The position numbers were made by a program, and so were the translations under genes. 10,600 nt of DNA from Bacteroidaceae bacterium (GTDB taxonomy: Bacteria; Bacteroidota; Bacteroidia; Bacteroidales; Bacteroidaceae): the NCBI GenBank assembly GCA_017466065.1, contig JAFTUV010000038.1:1-10600 (forward strand), in the 5' to 3' direction. Position 1 is the first letter of the stretch. Every line of letters begins with the position of its first letter. The notes under the pieces were generated by a model. It did not search any database. It had not been told where the DNA came from and saw nothing but the letters and a program-made list of their open reading frames with translations. This document shows positions 1 to 6,269 of this stretch, piece after piece.

Positions 1-36
1 CTGGATGAGTACATTATGCGACATTATTAAGCGCGA

Positions 37-70
37 ATTACCTCAACAGGGCGCGCCCTGTTGAGGTAAT
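37..70. repeat. Perfect 34-bp palindrome
   Basis: Positions 37-70 are an uninterrupted palindrome centred between 53 and 54, with 17-bp arms and GGCGCGCC at the centre (50-57). It is much richer in G+C than its surroundings. As RNA it would fold into a strong hairpin with a CGCG loop, but no T-run follows, so it is not a standard intrinsic terminator. It lies just inside the two 18-bp repeats and may be a terminator or protein-binding site of the mobile element. Confidence 0.75.
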
Positions 71-71
71 C

Positions 72-130
72 CATCCTACTTTTTGTCCAATAAGAGATTT
101 TTAGAGTGAAATCATCCTACTTTTTGTCCA
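72..130. repeat. Two direct copies of an 18-bp sequence
   Basis: CATCCTACTTTTTGTCCA occurs at 72-89 and again at 113-130 with no mismatch. On the minus strand each reads TGGACAAAAAGTAGGATG. Such spaced copies at an element end commonly serve as transposase-binding sites. Each copy also contains TACTTTTTG, which is close to the Bacteroidetes -7 box but one base too long. Confidence 0.8.
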
Positions 131-166
131 CGTTACCGAATTTATGTTTAACCTAAATATTGAGTT

Positions 167-496
167 ATGGAAAATCTGAATGAAGAAAAAAAAGAAATCA
201 ATGTTACAACAAGAGATGAACAAACAGTTAATCTTAATTTTCGCATCATTTTCAAATGGGCATTAGTTGTTTTAGGACTTGTGTTTATTGCGTATGGCAG
301 TTATATGTATAGCCAAGATTTGGGTTATTCTTCTAATCCTATGGATTTTCACGAAGAAAGATATGTTGGTGGTGATGCGTACAACTACATCATTTCAGCA
401 TCACGCTCAGCAGCAGTAATGATAAAAAGTTTGATTTGGTTTGTTTTAGGGTGTACTTCTATTATTATTAGCAGAACTATTCGTAATACAAAGTAA
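167..496 (+). CDS. Small two-helix membrane protein of unknown function
   Basis: This 109-residue protein has a charged N-terminus (about residues 1-25), a first membrane helix around residues 28-48 (IIFKWALVVLGLVFIAYG), a loop containing YVGGDAYNYIISA (about residues 67-79), and a second helix around residues 85-102 (MIKSLIWFVLGCTSIIIS). It ends in a short basic tail. I associate the YVGGDAYNYII motif with small membrane proteins of unknown function, but that is from memory. The start ATG at 167 is preceded by an A/T-rich leader without a Shine-Dalgarno site, as is usual in Bacteroidetes. The next gene begins 5 nt after its stop, so the two are probably co-transcribed. No consensus promoter is visible in the 36 bp between the presumed element end (130) and the start, so transcription may come from the repeat region. 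Confidence 0.75.
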   Translation: MENLNEEKKEINVTTRDEQTVNLNFRIIFKWALVVLGLVFIAYGSYMYSQDLGYSSNPMDFHEERYVGGDAYNYIISASRSAAVMIKSLIWFVLGCTSIIISRTIRNTK

Positions 497-501
497 GGCT
501 T

Positions 502-909
502 ATGGTTGTCAAGAAAAAGACTTTAATAATTGTTTGTATTATTATTGCAGTTGGAGCAATATTCGGCACTATCGCAACCGTAAAATATGTACAGCAATTA
601 AACGCGGAGCGTGAGAAAATAGTACAAAAAGAAAGGTTTGACCGTGCTGTGGATAGAGAATACAAACAGCTTGTAAGAGAATACGAGAGCATTGTTGAAA
701 CAATCAATGATTATTCTTATTCTTGGTCATTCCGTTATAAGTACGTTAAAAAATTGAACGAATTATTGGTGGCAGAGGTTTATCCTATAAATTATGATTC
801 TGAATTTTACACCGTGTCGGATTGTATAGATTCATTAAGGCATAATAAAAATAGAGATTTAGAAATTCTAAAATCAAAAGCTGCGTTTAACGCCTTTTTT
901 GGTGATTGA
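502..909 (+). CDS. Membrane-anchored hypothetical protein
   Basis: This 135-residue protein begins MVVKKK and is followed by one strong hydrophobic helix (about residues 8-27, LIIVCIIIAVGAIFGTIATV). The remainder is charged and mainly helical, with coiled-coil character around residues 30-70 (AEREKIVQKERFDRAVDREY). This suggests a single-pass protein with a soluble helical domain. No enzymatic motif or known family is recognised. It starts 5 nt after the stop of the preceding membrane-protein gene, so the two probably form an operon and may act together. Its stop (907-909) lies immediately before the bidirectional terminator at 911-947. Confidence 0.75.
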   Translation: MVVKKKTLIIVCIIIAVGAIFGTIATVKYVQQLNAEREKIVQKERFDRAVDREYKQLVREYESIVETINDYSYSWSFRYKYVKKLNELLVAEVYPINYDSEFYTVSDCIDSLRHNKNRDLEILKSKAAFNAFFGD

Positions 910-910
910 T

Positions 911-947
911 AAGATAAAGAGCCGTCATTCCGACGGCTCTTTATCTT
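911..947. terminator. Bidirectional intrinsic terminator between two convergent operons
   Basis: A perfect 16-bp inverted repeat (911-926 and 932-947) encloses a 5-nt loop. The inner stem is G+C-rich (GAGCCGTC), while the outer stem is A/T-rich and supplies a U-rich tail in both directions. It serves the + strand pair ending at 909 and the minus-strand rhuM gene. The rhuM stop codon (925-927) straddles the end of the left arm and the loop, so the last rhuM codons are encoded in the stem. Confidence 0.9.
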
Positions 948-2058
948 TTGGGTTGTAGTTGAGGGCTTGAGATAGAAATGGGTCTATTTCATATTTTTGC
1001 TCTTGCTTTTTTTCTTGAATTACACTTTCCTCGGTTGGTAAAATATTGTGGCTTGCATCAATAAGTATGTTAAAATCAGATTTATATTCTCTGTCCTGAA
1101 TAACTCTAAATTTACTATACTCTGTTTCGGCAAAACGCTTGGCAATATCAGCTTTAACTTTGCCTGCATTGGTCAGCACTGGATAATCATTAAAGTTTAG
1201 GAATATTTCAAGCCGTTTAGCCCAATCCTCCATCATATATGTTCCTTTGCCAAGTTCCGCTTGGCGTTCTGCATAATCAAGAAACATATTTACAAGTCGG
1301 TTTAATGCTTTTATCTCATCTTCTGATAGATAATTCTTAGCCTTTACGACATCGGATTTATATATTTTCCCACCCTTTTTTTGATTCTCCCAACTTGTCA
1401 ATCCCATATATGGCTTTGAAGCGTCAGCCCTTTCACGCAATATCTCAGCAGCTGTATGTTGATGTATTGCGTAATGAAATTTATTTTGCATTGCTGCATA
1501 AAATTCGTGTGAAACAGGAGACTTTGGGTCATAATCCCTGCTACAATCCCTAAAAATATCCGTAATTTTTTCATAGAACATTCTTTCCGACGCACGAATT
1601 TCTTGTATTCGCTCTAAAAGTTCTTTGAAGAAATCCTTGCCAAAAAGCCTATTCCCTTGTTTTAGCCTATCGTCATCCAGAGCAAAACCTTTAACAAGAT
1701 ACTCTTTTAATATACGGGTAGCCCAAATACGGAATTGCGTTGCTTGATAACTATTTACACGGTAGCCAACAGCAATTATTGCATCAAGAGTATAGAATGT
1801 TGTTAAATATTTCTTTCCGTCAGTTGCAGTTGTTTCCATTTTGGAAATAACTGAGTTTTCAGACAACTCTTTCTCTTCAAAAATATTAGATAGATGTTTG
1901 CTAATAGCGGGAACTCCAACGCCAAATATTTCCGCCATTCCTTTTTGTGTAGTCCAGATGGTTTCCTTGACACTATCCACAATGACTTGCACATTTATTT
2001 TCCCATCATTAGACGAGTAGAATAGGAAATTTTGAGGATTTTCTAAATAGTTATCCAT
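925..2058 (-). CDS. RhuM-family protein (virulence_RhuM domain)
   Basis: This 377-residue protein has the length and motifs of the RhuM family, named after a gene of Salmonella pathogenicity island 3. The biochemical function of the family is not established. The N-terminal part (about residues 33-65, IWTTQKGMAEIFGVGVPAIS) looks like a helix-turn-helix region resembling phage antirepressor-type domains. It is followed by family hallmarks LDAIIAVGYRVNSYQATQFR (residues 91-110), TAAEILRERADASKPYMGLT (202-221) and a helical region (about 245-310). The C-terminal tail (345-377) is charged and probably variable. Its ATG (2058-2056) overlaps the stop of the transposase gene as ATGGATAA on the minus strand, so translation is probably coupled and both are read from the transposase promoter. 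It ends inside the shared terminator. Intact; I see no frameshift. A role as passenger, regulator or toxin-like factor is possible but unproven. Confidence 0.85.
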   Translation of the reverse strand: MDNYLENPQNFLFYSSNDGKINVQVIVDSVKETIWTTQKGMAEIFGVGVPAISKHLSNIFEEKELSENSVISKMETTATDGKKYLTTFYTLDAIIAVGYRVNSYQATQFRIWATRILKEYLVKGFALDDDRLKQGNRLFGKDFFKELLERIQEIRASERMFYEKITDIFRDCSRDYDPKSPVSHEFYAAMQNKFHYAIHQHTAAEILRERADASKPYMGLTSWENQKKGGKIYKSDVVKAKNYLSEDEIKALNRLVNMFLDYAERQAELGKGTYMMEDWAKRLEIFLNFNDYPVLTNAGKVKADIAKRFAETEYSKFRVIQDREYKSDFNILIDASHNILPTEESVIQEKKQEQKYEIDPFLSQALNYNPKDKEPSE

Positions 2059-2965
2059 ATATCAATTCTTTATATGTTAGACGATGTTCAGTATTTTGCA
2101 AAAGTAAATTAAATCTTCCACATTCGGAATAGTTGCGAGTATTGTACCTAAAAACAAACTCATCAACATAGCGTTGCAAGTGCTGTTTAGAGGTAAAATG
2201 GTATATACCGATAATACCACGTTTCAGCAACGACCAAAAGCCCTCAATAGTATTGGTGTATATATCGCCACGCACATACTCCTTGCATTTGTGGTTTACG
2301 ATACTATGCTTAAATAGTTTCTTGATAGAATTATAGCCCCACCATTCATCAGTACAAACAAGAGCGTCTTTCACATAACGTACCGTTTCGCGTGTCAATG
2401 TTTCGCAAGTGGTATCTTTTACAACTTTCGCATTTAATTTACCCTCACGCTCTACCATACCAAATACGGGTGTTTTGTCCTTTGTACTACGACCTTGTGA
2501 AAACTCAACCTTTTTATCAGCGTGGCGGTTTTTATTCTTACCACCCACATAAGTTTCGTCAAGTTCAACGGTATTAGTCAGGTTATTGTTATTCTCAATG
2601 CCGAAACAGTTGCGTATGCGTTGAAGCATAAACCACGCTGTTTTCTGTGTTACATCAATATCTCGGCTTAATTGTAACGAAGAAACACCTTTCTTGTGGC
2701 AAATTACAAGCCATATAGCAGCAAACCATTTTTTCAATGGTACATTTGAATTGTCAAAGAGCGTATTTGTCTTAACATTAAAGTATTTTCCTGTGTTTTT
2801 ACAACGATATTTATTACCTTTGCACTTATAGACCTTTGAGGTACTATCAAAAGGGCTTACCACGTTACCATTCCAACGTAATTGTTCCAAATGGTCTATA
2901 CAGGCTTGCTCTGTTGAGAATACCTCAAATAGTTCTAACACCGACTTAAATTCTTTCGTTATCAT
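2051..2965 (-). CDS. IS1595-family (ISXO2/ISPna2-like) transposase
   Basis: This 304-residue DDE-type transposase has an ISXO2-like catalytic domain. The expected acidic residues are present: D136 in ELDETYVGG, D206 in CTDEWWGYNS, and E241 in TNTIEGFWSLLKRG, with N239 just before it. HTH-like segment RDIDVTQKTAWFMLQRIR lies at residues 101-118. The N-terminal zinc-ribbon region typical of the family is degenerate: only C48 and C55 remain (YKCKGNKYRCKNTGKYF), and the usual first CxxC pair is replaced by NGNVVSPFD. I recall that Bacteroidetes members of the ISPna2 type share this variant. The gene is full length with a consensus promoter upstream and overlaps rhuM by 8 nt at its 3' end. Terminal inverted repeats were not found with confidence, so element limits are undefined and mobility is unproven. 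Confidence 0.9.
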   Translation of the reverse strand: MITKEFKSVLELFEVFSTEQACIDHLEQLRWNGNVVSPFDSTSKVYKCKGNKYRCKNTGKYFNVKTNTLFDNSNVPLKKWFAAIWLVICHKKGVSSLQLSRDIDVTQKTAWFMLQRIRNCFGIENNNNLTNTVELDETYVGGKNKNRHADKKVEFSQGRSTKDKTPVFGMVEREGKLNAKVVKDTTCETLTRETVRYVKDALVCTDEWWGYNSIKKLFKHSIVNHKCKEYVRGDIYTNTIEGFWSLLKRGIIGIYHFTSKQHLQRYVDEFVFRYNTRNYSECGRFNLLLQNTEHRLTYKELIYG

Positions 2966-2988
2966 TGCTCTTGGTTTTAATTACAAAA

Positions 2989-3019
2989 CAAAGATACGAA
3001 GAATTTTACACTAAACAAA
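2989..3019 (-). promoter_or_regulatory. Promoter of the transposase-rhuM unit
   Basis: On the minus strand a -33 box TTTG (3019-3016) is separated by 19 nt from a -7 box TATCTTTG (2996-2989), a match to the Bacteroidetes consensus TTTG/TAnnTTTG. The transposase ATG lies about 24 nt downstream of the -7 box, giving a short leader. Confidence 0.65.
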
Positions 3020-3037
3020 ATTATTCGGTGTAAAATT
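3002..3037. repeat. 10-bp inverted repeat around the transposase -33 box
   Basis: AATTTTACAC (3002-3011) and GTGTAAAATT (3028-3037) form a perfect inverted repeat with a 16-nt spacer. The -33 box of the transposase promoter (3016-3019) lies in the spacer. It could be an operator for autoregulation or part of the element end. Confidence 0.5.
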
Positions 3038-3069
3038 GTATATAATTACCTTATTTAAATAGTTTATGC

Positions 3070-3077
3070 TATATTTG
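3070..3077 (+). promoter_or_regulatory. -7 box for the secreted-protein gene at 3117
   Basis: TATATTTG matches the Bacteroidetes -7 consensus TAnnTTTG and lies 39 nt before the ATG at 3117. A clear TTTG -33 box at about 20 nt spacing is not seen, so the promoter is only partly supported. Confidence 0.4.
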
Positions 3078-3116
3078 CGACTGTGAAAAACAGACTAATA
3101 AACAGACCGATAAATT

Positions 3117-3515
3117 ATGAAAAAGATTTTATTATTATTCGTTGCTACAATTATTTGCACGACAATCAGTGCCAACAAGCCATATAAGGTATTCTGTGAG
3201 TTGGTAGGGAAACAGAAGTTTTTAAGCGCAAAATGCACGGTGGAGATTGATATGGGGCAGAATCCATACGAGAATAGCAAACTTGTCGACAAGAGAGGAA
3301 AGAAAATCACTTTTAACTCTATGGTCGATGCTATGAACTTTATGGGGCGTCTGGGATGGGAGTTTGAACAGGCTTATGTAATTGCCGGCGAGAATGAGAA
3401 TGTTTTTCACTGGCTGCTAAGCAAGGATGTTGTGGATGATAGTGAAGCTAACGAAGGGATTACCACAAGAGAGCAGTTCAAAAAACAACAAAAGAAGATA
3501 GATAAGCAGAATTAA
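3117..3515 (+). CDS. Small secreted protein of unknown function
   Basis: This 132-residue protein starts with a good signal peptide (MKK, hydrophobic core residues 4-13, likely cleavage after ISA at residue 19). No lipobox is present, so it is probably released to the periplasm rather than lipidated. The mature part contains VFCELVGKQKFLSAKCTVEI (26-45), then a segment with FNSMVDAMNFMGRLGWEFEQ (about 62-81) and HWLLSKD. The pattern 'set up a mode, then GWE.. and a readout strand' recalls small domains of the DUF4177 kind, but I do not claim membership. The C-terminus is lysine/glutamine-rich and probably disordered. It faces the tRNA gene and shares its terminator. Confidence 0.75.
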   Translation: MKKILLLFVATIICTTISANKPYKVFCELVGKQKFLSAKCTVEIDMGQNPYENSKLVDKRGKKITFNSMVDAMNFMGRLGWEFEQAYVIAGENENVFHWLLSKDVVDDSEANEGITTREQFKKQQKKIDKQN

Positions 3516-3555
3516 GCTCAGTAGAATTAACGGGCCTGATAGCACAAGAGCCATA

Positions 3556-3597
3556 AACAACAAAAAGTCTTGCTAAATAGCAAGACTTTTTGTTGTT
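3556..3597. terminator. Bidirectional terminator between the secreted-protein gene and tRNA-Gln
   Basis: A perfect 19-bp stem (3556-3574 with 3579-3597) has a 4-nt loop AAAT. The core AGTCTTGCT is flanked by A5/T5 tracts, giving a U-rich tail in both directions. The right arm runs two bases into the tRNA 3' end (3596-3597), so the tRNA is followed at once by its terminator. Confidence 0.9.
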
Positions 3598-3666
3598 GGG
3601 CTACCCGGACTCGAACCAGGAAAGGCAGGACCAGAATCTGCAGTGTTACCATTACACCATAGCCCA
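3596..3666 (-). tRNA. tRNA-Gln (anticodon CTG)
   Basis: The minus strand gives a 71-nt cloverleaf. The acceptor arms TGGGCTA and TAGCCCA pair fully, followed by discriminator A. The D arm is GTGTAATGGTAACAC. The anticodon loop TTCTGGT places CTG at positions 34-36, which reads CAG, hence Gln. The T arm is CTGG-TTCGAGT-CCGG. The bottom pair of the anticodon stem is an A-C mismatch. The 3' CCA is not encoded (the sequence continues ACAA), so it must be added enzymatically. Confidence 0.93.
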
Positions 3667-3682
3667 ATGCTCAAATGCGATG

Positions 3683-3690
3683 CAAAGATA
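3683..3690 (-). promoter_or_regulatory. -7 box of the tRNA-Gln gene
   Basis: TATCTTTG on the minus strand (3690-3683) matches TAnnTTTG and lies 16 nt before the tRNA 5' end. No clear TTTG box is seen at the usual spacing; the upstream sequence is an A/T-rich tract that could serve as an UP-like element. Confidence 0.5.
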
Positions 3691-3764
3691 CAAATTTTCT
3701 CATTAAAAAAAATATTTTCCCTCTTTTTTTACTTAAATAAATTAAAAAAACAGGCAATAATATA

Positions 3765-3793
3765 TGTTTTAGGGTAAAAACTACCTATCTTTG
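3765..3793 (+). promoter_or_regulatory. Likely promoter of rsfS-ftsH-cdsA
   Basis: The -7 box TATCTTTG is at 3786-3793, with a weak TGTTTT -33 candidate at 3765-3770. Transcription from here would give a leader of about 115 nt before the rsfS ATG at 3916. The stretch 3516-3915 otherwise holds the tRNA gene, its terminator and the leader hairpin described separately. Confidence 0.5.
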
Positions 3794-3831
3794 TGGAGAT
3801 AGAGTGCGCTCACCCGAAAATACATTAAAGA

Positions 3832-3861
3832 TTTATGCCATTTTGGCACAAATGCCATAAA
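3832..3861 (+). promoter_or_regulatory. Imperfect 12-bp hairpin in the rsfS leader
   Basis: TTTATGCCATTT (3832-3843) pairs with AAATGCCATAAA (3850-3861) with one C-C mismatch and a 6-nt loop. Within it TGCCA (3836-3840), TGGCA (3844-3848) and TGCCA (3853-3857) permit alternative pairings. A weaker outer pairing GCGCT/AGCGC (3806-3810, 3864-3868) encloses it. If the promoter at 3786-3793 is used, this lies within the transcribed leader. It could equally be an operator at the DNA level. Confidence 0.5.
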
Positions 3862-3915
3862 ATAGCGCGTGGTATGAATTTTGTAAATACTTTTTAGGAA
3901 CCGAAACAACAAAAT

Positions 3916-4266
3916 ATGCAAGAATTCATCAAACAGATAATAGACGCCATTCAAGAAAAGAAGGGCAAAGAGATAACAATCGTGGATATGGAAAAGTTAG
4001 GGAACAGTATCTGCGACTACTTTGTTATATGCCAAGGAAACTCCCCGGCACAGGTGAGTGCTATAACCGACTCGGTAGAGGATTTAGTGCGTAAAGGATG
4101 CAAGCGCAAGCCCTATGCGGTAGATGGGTTAAGAAATGCTCAATGGGTGGCAATGGATTATGGCGATGTGCTTGTACATATTTTCCTGCCCGACGTACGT
4201 GCTTTCTACGACATTGAGCACCTGTGGGCCGATGCCAAAATAACAAATATTCCCAACCTCGACTGA
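3916..4266 (+). CDS. rsfS: Ribosomal silencing factor RsfS
   Basis: This 116-residue protein belongs to the RsfS/Iojap/YbeB family. The family binds ribosomal protein uL14 on the large subunit and blocks subunit joining, lowering translation when nutrients are scarce. Family motifs are plain: DYFVICQGNSPAQVSAI (about residues 34-50), QWVAMDYGDVLVHIFLPDVR (75-94) and FYDIEHLWADA (96-106). Length is normal for the family. The ATG at 3916 follows an A-rich leader with no Shine-Dalgarno site. It is the first gene of the unit: ftsH starts 2 nt after its stop, so the two are almost surely co-transcribed and probably translationally coupled. Confidence 0.95.
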   Translation: MQEFIKQIIDAIQEKKGKEITIVDMEKLGNSICDYFVICQGNSPAQVSAITDSVEDLVRKGCKRKPYAVDGLRNAQWVAMDYGDVLVHIFLPDVRAFYDIEHLWADAKITNIPNLD

Positions 4267-4268
4267 TT

Positions 4269-6248
4269 ATGACTACAAAAAATAGCAGCAAAAAACCGCA
4301 ATTCAGCTTCACTTGGCTCTACATTATAATAGCAGCCGGGCTGATGTTTTATTACATCTTTGGCGACGGAGAGGGGTCACTCACTAAAAAGGTCGACTAC
4401 TCCGAGCTTACATCCTATATAGAAAAAGGATATGTAAAGGGCATTACCGTTTACGACAACAACGACATTGAAGCGAAGATAATCCCCGATTCTGCAAAGT
4501 ATATTTTCAAAGGAAAGGTGGACAAGATAGGCAGCGAACCGGTGGTAACATCACTCATCGGCTCCAAGGAGAAGTTCGAGGACTTCATCGACGAACAGGA
4601 GACGGCCGGGAAGTTCACAGGCAGCCTGCAATATGAAAAGAAGCCCGACTATTTAGGAGGTATGCTGTGGAACGTGCTGCCCATTGTGGTGTTTGTGGCA
4701 GTGTGGCTGTTCATTATGCGCAGGATGAGTGGCGGCGGTTCGCAGGGAGGAGTTTTCAATGTGGGAAAATCACAGGCCAAGCTATTTGAAAAGGAGAAAA
4801 ACGACAAAATAACATTCAAGGATGTTGCCGGGCAAGAGGGTGCCAAGCAGGAGGTAAAAGAGATTGTTGATTTTCTTAAAAACCCCGGCCGATACACCGA
4901 ATTGGGCGGTAAAATACCCAAAGGCGCATTGCTCGTAGGCCCTCCGGGAACAGGAAAGACATTGCTGGCCAAGGCTGTTGCCGGTGAAGCAGATGTACCA
5001 TTCTTCTCACTATCGGGTTCCGATTTTGTGGAGATGTTCGTGGGCGTGGGCGCATCGCGTGTGCGCGACCTTTTCCGACAGGCAAAAGAGAAGGCCCCCT
5101 GTATCGTATTTATCGACGAAATAGACGCTGTGGGTCGTGCGCGTGGCAAGAACCCTTCAATGGGTGGCAACGACGAGCGCGAGAATACCCTTAACCAGTT
5201 GCTCACAGAAATGGATGGCTTCGGCACAAACAGCGGCATTATAATTATGGCTGCGACCAACCGTGCCGATATTTTGGACAAAGCCCTGTTGCGTGCCGGC
5301 CGTTTCGACCGCCAGATTCACGTCGACCTTCCCGACCTTAACGAGCGCAAGGCCATCTTCGGCGTGCATCTGCGCCCGTTGAAGCTCGACCCTTCGGTGG
5401 ATGTTGACCTGCTGGCCCGTCAGACACCCGGTTTCTCGGGAGCCGACATTGCCAACGTGTGCAACGAGGCTGCCCTCATTGCTGCACGAAACGACAAGCG
5501 TGCTGTGGAAAAACAGGACTTCCTCGACGCGGTGGACCGCATAATAGGAGGCCTCGAAAAGAAAACCAAGGTGATGACCGAGAAGGAGAAAAGAACCATC
5601 GCCATACACGAGGCAGGGCACGCTACCCTATCGTGGTTCCTCGAACACGCCAACCCGCTTATCAAAGTAACCATCGTGCCGCGCGGTCGCGCATTGGGAG
5701 CCGCTTGGTATATGCCCGAAGAGCGACAGATTACCACCAAGGAGCAGATGCTCGACGAAATGTGCGCCATACTCGGTGGCCGCGCAGCCGAGGAGATATT
5801 CATCGGACATATATCCACCGGTGCTATGAACGACCTTGAACGTGTCACAAAGCAAGCATACGGAATGATTGCCTACGCCGGAATGAGCGACAAACTATCG
5901 AACCTATGCTACTATAACAACAGCGAGTACTCTTTCAACCGCCCTTACAGCGAAAAGACCGCCGAACTTATAGACAGTGAGGTACACAAGATGATAAACA
6001 GCCAATATGAGCGTGCAAAGGCCCTGCTAACCGAGCACAAGGAGGGGCACGCCGAGCTTGCAAGAGTGCTTATGGAGCGTGAAGTAATCTTTGCCGAGGA
6101 TGTTGAAAAAATCTTCGGCAAGCGACCTTGGGCTTCGCGTAGCGAGGAGATTTTTGAAAAGGAGGAGAAAAGCGAAGCGCAAGAACCGGAGAGCACACTC
6201 GCACCCGAGGAGCCTGCCAACAACACTGTTGCCGAAGATAAAGAATAG
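4269..6248 (+). CDS. ftsH: ATP-dependent zinc metalloprotease FtsH
   Basis: This 659-residue membrane-bound AAA+ protease unfolds and degrades damaged or short-lived membrane and cytoplasmic proteins. Order of parts: membrane helix 1 (about residues 14-31), an extracytoplasmic domain, helix 2 (132-150), Walker A GPPGTGKT (224-231), Walker B FIDEID with D283 and E284, the second region of homology ending RAGRFDRQ, the zinc-binding HEAGH (447-451), and third ligand D522 in NDLERVT. The last ~30 residues are rich in Glu, Pro and Ala, as is common in flexible tails. I chose the ATG at 4269 because [11 protein letters not shown] then sits near the N-terminus as in other Bacteroidetes FtsH proteins. 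An upstream in-frame ATG at 4224 would overlap rsfS by 43 nt. In E. coli FtsH controls LpxC and hence lipid A levels; whether that holds here is unknown. Confidence 0.97.
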   Translation: MTTKNSSKKPQFSFTWLYIIIAAGLMFYYIFGDGEGSLTKKVDYSELTSYIEKGYVKGITVYDNNDIEAKIIPDSAKYIFKGKVDKIGSEPVVTSLIGSKEKFEDFIDEQETAGKFTGSLQYEKKPDYLGGMLWNVLPIVVFVAVWLFIMRRMSGGGSQGGVFNVGKSQAKLFEKEKNDKITFKDVAGQEGAKQEVKEIVDFLKNPGRYTELGGKIPKGALLVGPPGTGKTLLAKAVAGEADVPFFSLSGSDFVEMFVGVGASRVRDLFRQAKEKAPCIVFIDEIDAVGRARGKNPSMGGNDERENTLNQLLTEMDGFGTNSGIIIMAATNRADILDKALLRAGRFDRQIHVDLPDLNERKAIFGVHLRPLKLDPSVDVDLLARQTPGFSGADIANVCNEAALIAARNDKRAVEKQDFLDAVDRIIGGLEKKTKVMTEKEKRTIAIHEAGHATLSWFLEHANPLIKVTIVPRGRALGAAWYMPEERQITTKEQMLDEMCAILGGRAAEEIFIGHISTGAMNDLERVTKQAYGMIAYAGMSDKLSNLCYYNNSEYSFNRPYSEKTAELIDSEVHKMINSQYERAKALLTEHKEGHAELARVLMEREVIFAEDVEKIFGKRPWASRSEEIFEKEEKSEAQEPESTLAPEEPANNTVAEDKE

Positions 6249-6269
6249 ACAATCAACAAAATAAACAAA

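Larger units (their letters stand above)
1..130. mobile_element. Probable right-hand end of a truncated mobile element (IS21-like layout)
   Basis: Two identical 18-bp copies of CATCCTACTTTTTGTCCA lie at 72-89 and 113-130 in the same orientation, 41 bp apart, with a 34-bp palindrome just to their left. Several spaced copies of a terminal sequence at an element end are typical of IS21-family elements, so position 130 is a plausible outer boundary with the body lying left of the window. Upstream coding sequence is uncertain: one frame ends LDEYIMRHY at a TAA (28-30) and another runs to a TGA at 61-63. No transposase motif is visible, so the family is inferred only from the repeat layout. No target duplication can be tested because the other end is absent. 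Confidence 0.4.

Noticed and set aside
135..150. Interrupted match between 135-150 (+) and the transposase upstream region on the minus strand as element ends
   Set aside because: The match needs a 2-base gap and a mismatch, is A/T-rich, and has no supporting flank duplication.
803..3037. 12-bp inverted match (803-814 with 3026-3037) as ends of the transposase element
   Set aside because: The left copy lies inside the intact gene at 502-909, the match stops abruptly after 12 bp, and the 8-bp flanks are not duplicated. Probably chance in A/T-rich DNA.
4224..4268. Earlier ftsH start adding 15 residues
   Set aside because: It would overlap the end of rsfS by 43 nt and add residues (MGRCQNNKYSQ) not typical of FtsH; the ATG at 4269 places the first membrane helix correctly.
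4649..5281. Minus-strand open frame of 210 codons inside ftsH
   Set aside because: It lies wholly within the well-supported ftsH gene and its serine/proline-rich translation is an antisense shadow.
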